A stretch of DNA of 64,000 bases, taken from Berghia stephanieae. Its lineage: Eukaryota; Mollusca; Gastropoda; Nudibranchia; Aeolidiidae. Position 1 is the stretch's first letter; each line of letters begins with the position of its first letter. Both the position numbers and the translations under genes were made by a program. The DNA is taken from the NCBI GenBank assembly GCA_034508935.3, contig CM067449.1, positions 35,779,587 through 35,843,586 of the forward strand. Reading direction: 5' to 3'. Below, piece by piece: positions 50,770 to 63,676 of the stretch. The notes under the pieces were generated by a model that was given only the letters and a program-made list of their open reading frames with translations, did not search any database and had not been told where the DNA came from.

Positions 50770-51330
50770 TAAAAGCGGACATATTGTGGTCAATGGTACG
50801 TGACTTTTGTAGCGTAGCGTTCTACCAGCTTTGGTGTTAAGACTTTTAACGGATTAGAAAATGATAGTGACAAGCTAGATTTGTCTGTTGAAGACCGCTC
50901 TGATGATACACTGGAGGTCCTGAAGCAAAATGATACCAACTGGCACAAATTATGTCGCTTTGATATACGGCCAAAAAAATCAGAAGGCTTGCTGTGAAAA
51001 ATGAGAAATCACAAGAAAACGTCAAATTATCCCGATCTAGACATTCTCTCATCATCCCACTGTCCAAGGAGACAGAATATGCGTTTTCCCTCAGATGAGG
51101 TTATCACAAGAAATAGGACACATTGTATGCTTTGCAACAATAAGATGAAGCTTCCCTCCATTCAATAATGACAAGAGACATGAACGAAAATATCCGCGTG
51201 GCTGCAGAAATTATAAACAATGTCCAGATTCTCTCCATGTTCTCAAATTATGATTTGATTGCGCAGGAAGTTCATTATCAGAAGAAGATTTGTCATGTCG
51301 GTTTTATGAACATTAAAAATGCTGAATATT
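50770..51330 (+). pseudogene. Decayed fragment of an uncharacterised invertebrate protein family
   Basis: Across shifting frames I read LSVEDRSDDTLEVLKQND, TNWHKLCRFDIRPKKSEG, HCMLCNNKMKLPSIQ, then MNENIRVAAEIINNVQILSM and YDLIAQEVHYQKKICHVGF. The order (WHK.CR..., a C..C zinc-like motif, a helix with RVRECA-like spacing, DLIAQE..YH.KC) is one I associate with large uncharacterised proteins abundant in corals, molluscs and lancelets, often near transposons. Stops and frame changes show it is not functional. No introns or promoter are recognisable. Family assignment is from memory and moderate. Confidence 0.5.
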
Positions 51331-51414
51331 ACCAAAACAAACAAAGTACTAGTTTTGCTGTTGCTATAATTATTTTTTCTTCTTCTCATTCCTTTCCTCT
51401 TCAAGCTGAAACTT

Positions 51415-52475
51415 CCTCGTGGAATGCTCAGCAGCAGCATTCCCAATTGTTTTTCTGTGAGTTATCCAAATTGTTCCTAGGTCTTATAGTTGAGGGCAGA
51501 AACGATTGAAGATGGTAGTCCACTCTAGATTGTGGCAACAGAAATTTGCCAGATTTCCTCTTGTTCTGTTGGAGGCCGTGTAATGACACCTGACCTGATT
51601 TTTAGGACCTTTGTAAAATACATTTAGTTTATTCTTCTCTCACCTTTCCTTCAATGGTTCCAAATGTGATGTCAGTGTTATATATGACTTTGATTTGTTT
51701 GAGGATTTTGTTGAACGAATTTTATAGGTTTTTTTGGATTGATTCTATTTACCTAATTTCGGAGGTGTGATCGGGATCCCATACCTAACCGCTTTACTCG
51801 AGTGTTGGTCTAACATAAACTTTATAGCATTTCTCTTTTATGGTTACTTTGTAGCCGAAGAGGTTTCTTCTCAAGCATCCCAGGGTGGAGTTTGCCTTCC
51901 TGCATATGTTTGCAATGTGGTCTTTCCAGGTCAGGCGATTGTTTATTGTTACTCCGAGATATTTTGCTTTGGCGATTTCATATAGTGAGTTGTGGTGTAT
52001 TGTGTATTATCTTCCTTTTGTGAGTAATTTTCTGGAATCTAAGTCCCGATGAAGAATTTCTGAGTCTTTCTTATGCCTTATTGCTCTGTACAAAAGGCTG
52101 TCATCCGCAAATAGTCTCAGTTTAGTTCCGAGCGACAATCTTTCAGGCAAATCATTGATGTAGATAAGGAACAAGAGGGGACCCAGTACGGTACCTAGGG
52201 GCACACCTGTAGTACTGGAGCTGACTCTGACATTGCTCTTTCAGTTGTTTACGATTAGTGAGAAAATCCATTACCCAGTCGTGTGTGTTACTCATGATTC
52301 CATATCTCCCCAGTTTAATAGCCAGAGTATGGTTATTGACTTTGTCAAATGATTTATTGAAGTCTAATAATATAGCATCTGTTTGGAGTTGTTTATTCAT
52401 GTTTTCTGTTAGGTTGTTGCAAGTTGTTATTCGTTGTGTTTCACAAAAGCTCTCCTTTCTGGAGCCATGCTATAT
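51415..52475 (-). mobile_element. CR1/Jockey-type LINE fragment (RT to C-terminus)
   Basis: Minus strand. A QHGSRKESFCETQ-like start (52470), AILLDFNKSFDKVNNHTLAI, HDWVMDFLTNRKQ, then [17 protein letters not shown] and the catalytic [12 protein letters not shown] at 52007-52204. KYLGVTINNRLTWKDHIA and GYKVTIKEKCYKVYVRPTLE follow at 51780-51985. A decayed C-terminus near 51520 (SRVDYHLQSFLPSTIR) fits the usual R-T-D..K.SFFPRTI end. It is 5'-truncated and frameshifted at least three times. It differs from the two LINE types elsewhere in the window. Confidence 0.88.
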
Positions 52476-52507
52476 GTAAAACATTCAAGTATAGAACAGA
52501 TCAAGAC

Positions 52508-52654
<147 letters not shown>

Positions 52655-53084
52655 ATAAATTGTCAGAATTAATCAAGATGTATAGCAATGAATGCTGAGA
52701 AAGAGTTTGCACCCAGTCGTATGTTCACCCAATCAGGTTCAGAGACAAACTACCAGGCCTCGACAGCTAACCTCAGGAAAGGAAACATTTTTAGCCTTCA
52801 ATAAGACAACATATTGTTTTCTTGAACACACTCACATGGAAAAAACTGACAACGAGATATTGGCTTTATCTTGCCCCGTTAAAATAATTCAAAGAGGTCA
52901 GGGTAAACTAGAAAAGGCTGCTGTTGAATTCTCTCAAGTCTTCCAAGAAAAATGTGTTCCACGGTCATTTGTCTAATAAATATGATTTTTGTTGGATCCT
53001 AATCATATAAAAATGTTAATATACGTCACCAAGAAAGTTTTTCATTTTCGAAACTAAGAGTTACCAACATCACTATAATCACTA
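52655..53084. other. Unassigned stretch
   Basis: The frame 52692-52976 has no recognised domain. No splice structure evident. Confidence 0.35.
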
Positions 53085-53123
53085 CCACTATCACCACCGC
53101 CACCTCATCATTAACATATTCAA

Positions 53124-53202
<79 letters not shown>

Positions 53203-53291
53203 TTCATCATCATCGTTACCACGATCACCACCACCCCATCATCATCCCCATCACCATTATCAATACTACTATCTCCATAATCACCTTATTG

Positions 53292-53357
<66 letters not shown>

Positions 53358-53431
53358 CTACCATTAGCACCACCACCATCATCACAACACCATCAACACC
53401 ATCCTGATCATCATCTTCATCGTCGTCTTCG

Positions 53432-53503
<72 letters not shown>

Positions 53504-53714
53504 CTACCAAGATCAGCACCACCACCACCTCATCAACATCATCATCATCATCATCACCACTATTATCACAACAATCACCTCATCATCATCATCATCATCA
53601 TTATCACCAACATCACTTCCACCATCATCTTCACCACGATGACGACCAACACAAGTAAAACTCACACCAGCACCATCTCATCTCTCCCCCCCCCCCTCCC
53701 CCCCCCCCCCCCCT
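53085..53714. repeat. Long (ATC)n domain with CAC variants and terminal poly-C
   Basis: Three ATC blocks (about 53126-53215, 53294-53357, 53430-53505) separated by CAC/ACC-rich sequence, then a C run of about 27 (53687-53714). Ser/His-rich ORFs are artefacts. Confidence 0.95.
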
Positions 53715-53949
53715 TCCAGTCATCATAATAAAGCTATACTACCGGCCCATACGGTTCCTATATCACATAAAGTCACATTTTAACAATTTTAATTATTTAA
53801 ACCAAAATAATCAACCGCTTACACGGGCTAAAAATAATATATTTTTAAAGCGCCGAACTGTCAACAAATATTTCATGGATTACGCCCCTTTGTTTTAATA
53901 TAGCTCATATAGGCGGATTTTCATCTCCCTATTTTACACTGTTAGAGGA
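53715..53949. other. Unassigned stretch
   Basis: Nothing recognised. Confidence 0.4.
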
Positions 53950-54213
<264 letters not shown>

Positions 54214-54225
54214 TGATGCACTCAA

Positions 54226-54704
54226 TTATTTTACCAAAATTTGTATGTTCTTTGTAACTTGTTCATCATGCCTGGCTAAGGATAAGCGATAGCCACTGTC
54301 AATCTGTGCACCTATGTGAAGAGTACCAACGGTTTTCAATCTAGTGGTGATATTTAAATGCAAGTTAGACTTCTGATGGTTCAATGCTCTCTGTGTTAAA
54401 TTTTTCAAACAGGTAAATCCACTTCTTGTCCAAGACAATTCTGTATTGCTGTTATCGCCAAACAAAATACAATTAAAAGAAAATAAACTCTTATTTTCTA
54501 TTCTCACCGATAGCCAAGGAAAACTACTATACCAATCTTTATCAAATTAAATGACCGATTCTGTTTCCCGTCTTTAATAGTGAGTACAAAATCGTTTGGT
54601 TGATGGGGACCGAGACTTTTAATCAAAAGTTTATTCTCCCTATTCAAATAACTGGTATTGATAGTCAACAGGTAATCAACGTGATTCATCACACTTAAAA
54701 GCAA
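54226..54704 (-). pseudogene. TTF-type zinc finger region of a hAT-like transposase (copy 2)
   Basis: The N-terminal frame (54504-54704) reads LLIKSLGPHQPNDFVLTIKD, then KQNRSFNL, which is the LGP.QP....P.T....Q.R.F motif before the TTF finger in ZMYM1-like and DUF4371 transposases. The next frame (54226-54507) is the finger region identical to copy 1. The two frames overlap by four bases and are out of register, so a frameshift lies near 54505. The gene is truncated by the array at 54210. Confidence 0.85.
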
Positions 54705-55170
54705 TTAATTAAAATGTAAAAAAAAACAAACACTGCACACATCAGATTAACACACTCAAGTTAAAAGGGACAATGGGGAATTCAATTTCACATGCCTGAC
54801 ACGCCTCAAAGAGGGATATGTAACAGGTACAACACGATTGCCATTAATGGAACAATTATGTCATTGTGTGTGGCTGCGAGTAAACCCTCTTCCGCACTAG
54901 GACAGGACTGACAGGACTGTCCTGGGACAGTCCTGTCCCAAATCTGTAACATATAGAATTTAGAGAAATCTTCCGCACCTATTGGGACGGGACAAAACAG
55001 TCCCGTTGTGTCCCAAGCCGTTGTGAAATGCTACAAAATCAATGGGACAGGACTGTTCATATCGTTTGTGATAGTAGAAAAATATAGCAGACTTCCGCAC
55101 TAGGACAAAAAAGTCCCAGACTTGGCGGCGCCGTGTCAAAATTGAAATGCCTGTCTTTATTTTCTGCATC

Positions 55171-55276
<106 letters not shown>

Positions 55277-55299
55277 ACTTCTACTGTTGCTTCTGCTGC

Positions 55300-55715
55300 T
55301 GCTAATGCAAATAATATATTAATACCTACATCCCTTATATTTTGTATTTATTTCCAATTCTATTGTATTTATTTTCCAACAATAGTCCACACTTTATTTT
55401 AGTTCACTGTCTTCTATACTGCATTACACAGTTCCTACCCGCCTCCCCTCTGTTAACATAATTAAGTACGCACCTTTTATAAATTTCTATTGCTCTGTTT
55501 TAATTCGCGCTTCCTCACAACGTAGCATACAATATCCTGTCCATCAATGTTTTTGTTTATGCATCTTAACAACGCCACTACCACATTATCTCATTCGTCT
55601 GTAGTTTTTAATTCATCATGTGTTGTTGATGAAGGGGAAACCCGAAACGTCCATTTTATCTGTTTTCGTATATTAAACTGAAGCTTACATTCAATTTCAC
55701 AGTTATGATTTATTT
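55300..55715 (+). mobile_element. Penelope-like terminal arm (solo)
   Basis: Matches 27660-27990 and 60530-60905 over about 380 bp (ACTGCATTACACAGTTCCT, CCACTACCACATTATCTCAT, GGGGAAACCCGAAACGTCCA). No coding region. It probably arose as a template-switched or recombined end. Confidence 0.85.
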
Positions 55716-56035
55716 ATTTATTTCAATTCTGAATATAAAAAAGCAAGAACAATTCAAAAAATAATTCTATGTGATGAAACCAAGTACAGAAGGCATAGCA
55801 ACATAAACATTTTCGGCAATTTAAAAACGTATGTTTATAAATATAATTTAAGAAGTGTCACACTTTGTGACACAGCAGTAACGTGTCTAAAACCGGTCGC
55901 ACATCTATTCGGTACCTTGTGGAATCAATTATCTTTATCGTTATTTATTTCGGGAATTTTCAATGAACATATTTTTAAGTAAGTCCTTCTGAGCCACTTG
56001 GACTCATTGTAAGACAAATTAAGTCCTTTAGAGCC
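55716..56035. other. Unassigned stretch
   Basis: Nothing recognised. Confidence 0.4.
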
Positions 56036-56297
56036 TTGTAGCCAATGGTGCAGGAGTTATTCCGGTTTCAATAGCGTGAAGCGGACAATTAACGTATTTG
56101 TTTGAAAACCTTTGAACAGGACGCTAGTCTATCGCAGATTACTATCCCAGCTTGACAGGTACCCTTTTACACCTGAATGGAGTGAGTGATTGGAGTAAAT
56201 TTTCTTGCTCTAGAAAGTACAAATTGGCTTCGGTCGGAATCGAACACAGAACCTCTGAGTCCAGAGTACAACGCGCTAACCACGGGCCATCTTGCCC
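56036..56297 (-). mobile_element. tRNA-derived SINE
   Basis: Minus strand from 56296: GGCAAGATGGCCCGTGGTTA (A-box region) and TGTGTTCGATTCCGACC (B-box) form a clear tRNA-like head of about 65 bp. The body contains CTGGGATAGTAATC, GATAGACTAGCGTCCTG and GAGTCCAAGTGGCTC. It is distinct from the SINE at 32870. No terminal duplication seen. Confidence 0.8.
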
Positions 56298-56448
56298 CCT
56301 AAGCTTATAAATCCGGAGCTTATCCATGTTGCTGTAGCGTTGAGCAGACAGATAACAGTTTAAAATTTAAAAAAAATAAAATTCCCTTTTTCATCCCATA
56401 GGGGAAATTTTTCTCGAGGGTCTATTCCAAGGGAAGACTGGAATAACC

Positions 56449-56474
56449 CAGTAGTAGTAGTAGTAGTAGTAGTA

Positions 56475-56513
<39 letters not shown>

Positions 56514-56546
56514 AGTAGTGGTAGTAGGTAGTAGTAGTAGTAGTAT

Positions 56547-56580
<34 letters not shown>

Positions 56581-56611
56581 AGTAGTGGTGGTAGTTAGTA
56601 GTAGTAGTAGT

Positions 56612-56661
<50 letters not shown>

Positions 56662-56736
56662 TGTTTTGTTGTTGTTGTAGATGTAGTAGTCGTAATAGTA
56701 GAAGTAGTGGTAGTAGTAGTAGTAGTAGTAGTAGCT

Positions 56737-56830
<94 letters not shown>

Positions 56831-56935
56831 TGTAGTAGTAGTAGTAGTAGTAGATAGTAGTAGTAAGTAGTAGTAGTAGTAGTTGTAGTAGTAGTAGTTG
56901 TAGTTGTTGTTGTAGTAGTAGTAGGAGCAGCAATA
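56449..56935. repeat. Interrupted (AGT)n domain
   Basis: About 490 bp of AGT with single-base slips that break it into blocks. Confidence 0.97.
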
Positions 56936-57153
56936 ATATTACTCTTGCTTAAGAATATTTCATGATTATATAAATCTTATGTAAACAAATCCCATTGTAC
57001 AGTGTAAAAAATCATTATCGTCATGTCGTATCTTATGTTGATTCATAAAATGTGAATTATTAGAGTTGTATGTACCAAGGACTTATTTTTTAAATTATTA
57101 ATTTATAATTCAAACTATTAAATAACTAATCTATTAATTAGAAGATTTTACAT
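56936..57153. other. Unassigned AT-rich stretch inside the Harbinger-like element
   Basis: Nothing recognised. Confidence 0.4.
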
Positions 57154-57310
<157 letters not shown>

Positions 57311-57810
57311 TATCATTGTTTGCCTTGCTTTATTATTGATTTTATTTACTTGATTTGGTGATGAAAATATTATATTCTTGTATGAGTTATATTGACAATT
57401 GCCTGCAAATAAACTTTTGAATCTTGTAAAAAAAAAAAAAAAATAATGCATTCGCGCAGGTGTGTCCCGGAACAGTCCTGTCCTAGTGCGGAACCCCTTT
57501 TGAATAGAAGTTTTCTCCAGTGAGACAGGACAAATTTGTCCTGGGACAGTTTTGTCCTAGTGCGGAAGGAGTCTAAGAAAGCCACAATGACTCAGTTCAA
57601 CGTCAAGATGCCTCTTGATGCCCACAGTCATAGCACACGGCAAGCGTGAAATGCATCGCCTGTTGTACCGTGGGAATATGGCTGGAAGCCTTCTCAACCT
57701 TTAAAGCCACACGCTGTACTGATTGGTCAGTGGCACGAGTACGACTCGAGCTGTAGTAAATTCAAAGCTGTGTGATTGGTTCAAGTTTTGAGGCTCTGTA
57801 AGGGTTTTTT

Positions 57811-58370
57811 AACACCAGGTCATGTTTTGTTTGTTTTTGTTTTTAAGTGTTTTACGGCGCTTGCAACACATTTAGGTTATATCAGCGCCAGTAAAAAGGA
57901 AGAAAATGGGATAGTAAAAAGTTCTAGAATTACAATTAAGGCACCCAAGAGAAAGTAAGACAAAGGGGAATGGGAACAAATAGGGATCAGATGTAGATTC
58001 CAAGAGCATACCACCAATGTACTTAGTTTGAGATCACCTATAAGTCTCATCTGGACACAAGCACAAAATCCAACAAAGAGGAACACACTCAAATGCTTAC
58101 ATTATACATTCAAAATAACAAATATAATAATACATAACAGAGAGATGATTTACAAGGAAAAAAATATCATCTCCCAAAACAATAACTATGTATTTGACTG
58201 TTTCCCTCCCAGCTAAGACCTCAGCCAGTGCCAGGACAAAACCAAATAATCTCATTCCGAGACAAAGACAGAAAGCATGTTGGAAAACAGACATAGGGGG
58301 ATAGAAGACATAGTATGTACCTCCCTGCCCACTATGGGAGGTCAGGATCCCCACCCAGAACACCAGGTCA
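57811..58370 (-). mobile_element. ~530-bp retroposon family, copy with exact target duplication
   Basis: Insert 57823-58358 (536 bp) is flanked by the 12-bp duplication AACACCAGGTCA (57811-57822, 58359-58370); copy 1 of the host transposon has the empty site at about 36418-36432. Minus-strand order: CTGGGTGGGGATCC start, CCTCCCATAGTGGGCAGGGA, CTCATTCCG-side phrase inverted, a GATGATATTTTTTTCC region, and the tail GTTGCAAGCGCCGTAAAACA plus A-rich end. A 12-bp duplication and A-rich tail indicate LINE-type retroposition. Confidence 0.88.
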
Positions 58371-58498
58371 ACAATGAATTTCATTGTTTGTGAAACAGAA
58401 AATTAAAAGTGTGACTTTTTATTGTTAAATTCTTACATACTTTCAAGACAATGACGACCTGTGGCTTAGCCTTAATAGCCTTTAAGGCCCTACGCCAC

Positions 58499-58500
<2 letters not shown>

Positions 58501-58574
<74 letters not shown>
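58501..58574. repeat. (AGT)n array abutting a hAT terminus
   Basis: About 25 units start immediately after the terminal CTG of the hAT at 58500. Confidence 0.95.
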
Positions 58575-58794
58575 GACAGTAGGGGGGCGTTGGAAGGGGC
58601 GAGGTGAAAAAGTCACGGCGGAGGGGGGTGGGGGGTTGTTGAATGGACAAAGTGTTAGAGCGGCGGTCTAATCTTCGCGAAGGAAATACAAAAAGAAAAG
58701 ACGAACGGCCGGGTGTCAATGTGATAGTAAAGTGGGGTATACAGATATATAGATAGAGTGATAGGTATATATATAGGGAATGAGATTAGCGGAA
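58575..58794. other. Unassigned stretch with G-rich run and GATA/TA bits
   Basis: No gene recognised. Confidence 0.4.
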
Positions 58795-60351
<1,557 letters not shown>

Positions 60352-60365
60352 ATTAAGTGAATACA

Positions 60366-60932
60366 AATAAATAATAATGTGAAATTGAATGTAAGCTTCA
60401 ATTTAATTACAAAAAAAAACAAAAAAAAACAGGTAAAATGAACGTTTCGGGTTTCCCCTTTATCAACAAAACAGGATGAATGAAACACCACAGATGACTT
60501 CCTGCTGCTGTTACTAATGATTTATACTTATACCGACATCCCTTATTTATTATTTTTTGTATTTATTTTCAATTCCATTGTATTTATTTTCCAACAACGT
60601 TTTTATATTTCACTTTCTAAACTGCATTACACAGTTCCTCTCTGCCTCCCCTCTTTTGCGCACCTTTTAGAAATATATATCTAGTGTTCTATTTTAATTC
60701 GTGCTTCCTTACAAAAGAGCATACTAATTTCCTGCCAACCAAGGTTTTGTTTATTCATCTTAACTACGCCACTACCACATTATCTCATTCATCTGTGGTG
60801 TTTCTTTCATCCTGTTTTGGTGATAAAGGGAAATCCGAAACGTTCATTTGATCTGTTCTTGTAATTAAATTGAAGCTTACATCCAATTTCACATTATTAT
60901 TTCTTTCTTCGAACTTCGAGCAGCAACATTTA
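60366..60932. mobile_element. Penelope-like foldback remnant with 14-bp target duplication
   Basis: 60366-60500 and 60530-60930 are partial reverse complements (the arm family of 25095/27660), meeting without a coding body. ATTAAGTGAATACA at 60352-60365 recurs at the far side (61450-61463, with its first part also at 60934-60940), consistent with a Penelope-type target duplication later opened by the LINE fragment. Fossil. Confidence 0.7.
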
Positions 60933-60940
60933 CATTAAGT

Positions 60941-61449
60941 CATCATCATATCTTGTCGCGCCAGTGAGTCAGCCAGTCCCGGGCAGTCTGGTTGCATTCC
61001 CTCAGGTCAGCATTGGTGCAGTGAGGTCCCAGCGAGCATTCGGACAGGATGTGGTCCATGGTCTGTCTGGGTGACCGCATGGGCATTCAGTGCCCGGTGA
61101 GATTTTCCATTTAAAGAGGTTGGTGGCGGTGTTTCCCACCTTTGCTCTAGCTCTGTTCAGCGCCACCCATTCTTTTCTCTTGAGGTCTGTGCCTGCTGGG
61201 AGCTTTTCTGTTGGGGGCTGGAGGGCATCGTTTGCTGTCTTGTCCCATTCTACCCATTTGTCCAGGCGGAAGAATGCTGAGTGGTCTGGGTGAAGGCTCT
61301 CTACTGTGAGGAAGCTTTTTCTTGATTTGAGCCTGCTTTTGGGGCAATTGTGGTCATGAAGGGGTGTCTCTGGTCCATTTCCTGTTTGTATTTTTGTATT
61401 TGGGCATGAGCTTCCCTCCGGATGTGTGGTGGGGCTATTCCTGCTGCAC
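60941..61449 (-). mobile_element. LINE 3' end fragment (RT C-terminus with Cys/His motif)
   Basis: Minus-strand frame 61002-61451: KEWVALNRARAKVGNTATNL, FKWKISPGTECPCGHPD, and one frame over QTMDHILSEC, then NQTARDWLTHWRDKI to a stop near 60955. The R.....LNR.R.G.G.t..l..W......C.CG...QTm.HI...C pattern is the C-terminal zinc module of many LINE reverse transcriptases. A two-base frame change lies near 61060. It is 5'-truncated, with ACATTAAGT on both sides (60932-60940, 61448-61456). Confidence 0.8.
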
Positions 61450-61463
61450 ATTAAGTGAATACA

Positions 61464-61766
61464 TTATTTCGAATGCAACGATTTGCGTAAAAACGCCAAA
61501 CTGACAACTTTTTACAGTGTCGAAATTGGTTGTTTTTGAGAGTTAAGTGTCGTCGGCACGTATTTTATGATAATATGTTTGACTCAACGAACTTTCAAAC
61601 TGACTTTAAATTATAAAAGGAAATCAAGTTATCTGTTTATCTATCTGTAAAAAATACAATACATTTCTAATTTTCAAATCTTTCAGTAGAGTTGTGCGCC
61701 GTATAATTTTTTTTATTGACTCAAATAAGCACAATGTTCCCCACAAAGCTATATTTTTTAAAGAAA

Positions 61767-61768
<2 letters not shown>
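61464..61768. other. Unassigned AT-rich stretch
   Basis: Nothing recognised. Confidence 0.4.
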
Positions 61769-61863
<95 letters not shown>

Positions 61864-61872
61864 TATATATAA
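61769..61872. repeat. (TA)n array
   Basis: About 50 units. Confidence 0.95.
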
Positions 61873-61879
61873 TATGTAT

Positions 61880-62100
61880 TAATACCGGATAGGGAGACTT
61901 TTGGTACCCCTATTAGTTCATTTTACAGTACTTTACCAATAGGGAGACCAAAATCTGGTCCCCCTATTGATTTGACCTCTAGCACATTCACTTTTCTGAT
62001 TTTAGTTTAAGGTTGTCAACCCAACCGTCAGTTATGCCTAAATTTTCACGTTGGTCAATAAGGTGACCGCCTGAAAAAAGTACAATAGGGGTACCAGTGT
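61880..62100. repeat. Small inverted-repeat cassette with GGTACCCCTATT
   Basis: GATAGGGAGACTTTTGGTAC at 61887 and AATAGGGAGACCAAAATCTG at 61940 are direct variants. GGTACCCCTATT at 61909 is inverted as AATAGGGGTACC at about 62083. Probably a short MITE remnant. Confidence 0.55.
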
Positions 62101-62433
62101 TTTCATCGATATATTTCAATAGTGAAATATAGTGATATATTCAATATATTTCAATATCTTTCCGAAATTTTCTCTAAAATTCTAGAGCATTATATGGATT
62201 TTTATAGTAATGAAAACCTAATAAAAAATTGTGTGAAAGTTGGTGAACTGTGGAATGAACAAGATATACGAATTATAATCTATTTTTAGAAACAGATTTA
62301 TCGAATCTTGGTCCGGATTCTTATCTTGGTGACAAGAGACAAGCAAACATAGTAACTCTTTTTTTCGTGAAACGTATGTTTAGTCAATTTCGCGCAATTT
62401 CGGATTACGGCGCGGATTTTTTTCGACCTCGGC

Positions 62434-62468
62434 TATAAAGAGGCACTCTCTTCGCAAGTCAGTAGTAG
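62434..62468 (+). promoter_or_regulatory. Putative TATA/initiator core promoter (left arm)
   Basis: TATAAAG at 62434-62440 and an initiator-like TCAGTA around 62459-62464 are at normal Pol II spacing (about 27 bp). This is sequence resemblance only. Confidence 0.4.
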
Positions 62469-62519
62469 GTGGTTATCAGCTAGGCCTTTGGTTCTTAGTC
62501 AAACGCTTCATCAAACCCA

Positions 62520-62654
62520 TTATTGAGTAGCATGTTGATGCCTGATGCCAGATGAAGCCATCTCGACGTCGTGAAATGGAGCATCTTCTGTCATAGCAGT
62601 AGAATCGTCAGATGCCGCATTTAAATCCTCCATTCCAGGCGTTGCTGTTGCCAT
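62520..62654 (-). CDS. Small unrecognised ORF (44 codons) between the inverted arms
   Basis: Minus strand: begins MATATPGMEDLNAASDDSTA, continues with an acidic MTEDAPFHDVEMASS stretch and ends at TAA. It lies about 180 bp downstream of the right-arm promoter-like sequence in the sense of transcription. It is acidic and disordered in character, with no known domain. It could be the first exon of a divergently transcribed gene or chance. Confidence 0.3.
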   Translation of the reverse strand: MATATPGMEDLNAASDDSTAMTEDAPFHDVEMASSGIRHQHATQ

Positions 62655-62913
62655 ATCGATCTTCGAAATGATTTGGTCTAGACGTCAAGTTGACCGTTCT
62701 ATGTCTGAAGAGATTTTAAAGCAATACCTAACATTATATCTTGGTCTACAAAAGAGTCTTTTTAAATGAACCGCTGTGTTTCTATATTTTTCAAGAACCA
62801 AGGATTAGCTGATAACCACTGACTACTGACTTGCGAAGAGAGTGGCCGACGGACGCCCTCTCTATAGCCGCAAGTATTTTTTCGTCACTTGCTGAGTTCC
62901 AAACTAGACGTCT

Positions 62914-62977
62914 ATGGCATCGTGGGGTAAATTGATGCTGGAGGCATCATTGAAGAGACACCGAGATAATTTAAATG
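62914..62977 (+). CDS. Unrecognised gene, first coding exon
   Basis: ATG at 62914 in CTATGGCATCG; it reads MASWGKLMLEASLKRHRDNL plus N and ends in phase 1 at a consensus donor (AATG|GTAAGT). The phase agrees with the acceptor at 63497 and together they give an open frame, so this is likely a real host gene. The product is basic-amphipathic at its N-terminus (helix-like LEASLKRHRDN). No domain recognised. Upstream 62875-62913 would be the 5' UTR, next to the right arm of the inverted duplication. Confidence 0.65.
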
Positions 62978-63155
62978 GTAAGTTATTGGCCATTCTTATT
63001 ACGTCACTGTTGATTTAAGATTTTCAATAGGGTAGACATCACACACACACCGATTGATGATTGTCACTTGTCAGTCAGTCATTTGGAAGTGGAGTCAGAT
63101 AATTCGGGAACTTCTGTAGACTGTAGATTCACACTAGTGAGTAAGATCTGTCGTT

Positions 63156-63303
<148 letters not shown>

Positions 63304-63497
63304 TTTAGTTTTAGCGCTATCCAACTCACACTTCTCGTGTTTATTTTATTTTGGCAAAACTAGAATGGATTTTTGAAAAGAATATAAAATAATTTAAACT
63401 TAAACCTGTCTTTGCATCTTGCTTTATGCATACAGTATGCCATATCACAAAATCATAGTCTAATGTTGAGAATATGCTATTTCTTTTGTAACTTCAG

Positions 63498-63584
63498 ATC
63501 AGAGAGATTTGAGCCTTAAAAATCCTGAAAAATGTCTTGCTGTCAATCCAGACAACCCTTTTGATGTGATCTATGATGTTAATG
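63498..63584 (+). CDS. Unrecognised gene, second coding exon
   Basis: 87 nt (29 codons), phase 1 in and out, between ACTTCAG and GTAAGAA. It reads QRDLSLKNPEKCLAVNPDNP, then FDVIYDVN. The pattern looks like a conserved globular start (CLAVNPDNPFDVIYDVN) but I do not recognise the family. The gene continues past the window's right edge. Confidence 0.7.
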
Positions 63585-63676
63585 GTAAGAATGTAATTTG
63601 ATGAGGAAATGAATAACATTTAGGTACACATAGTTTGCTTTTTTGTTTTGTTTTGAGTCATGATGTGTAATACTAT

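Larger units (their letters stand above)
62430..62870. repeat. Inverted duplication carrying promoter-like sequence
   Basis: The left arm (62430-62500) has TATAAAG at 62434 and, about 27 bp on, an initiator-like TCAGTAG within CTCTTCGCAAGTCAGTAG, followed by GGTTATCAGCTAGGCC. The right arm (62793-62870) is its diverged reverse complement (ACTGACTTGCGAAGAGAGTG, CTATAG). The arms point towards each other. Origin could be a mobile-element terminus or a duplicated promoter. Confidence 0.7.
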
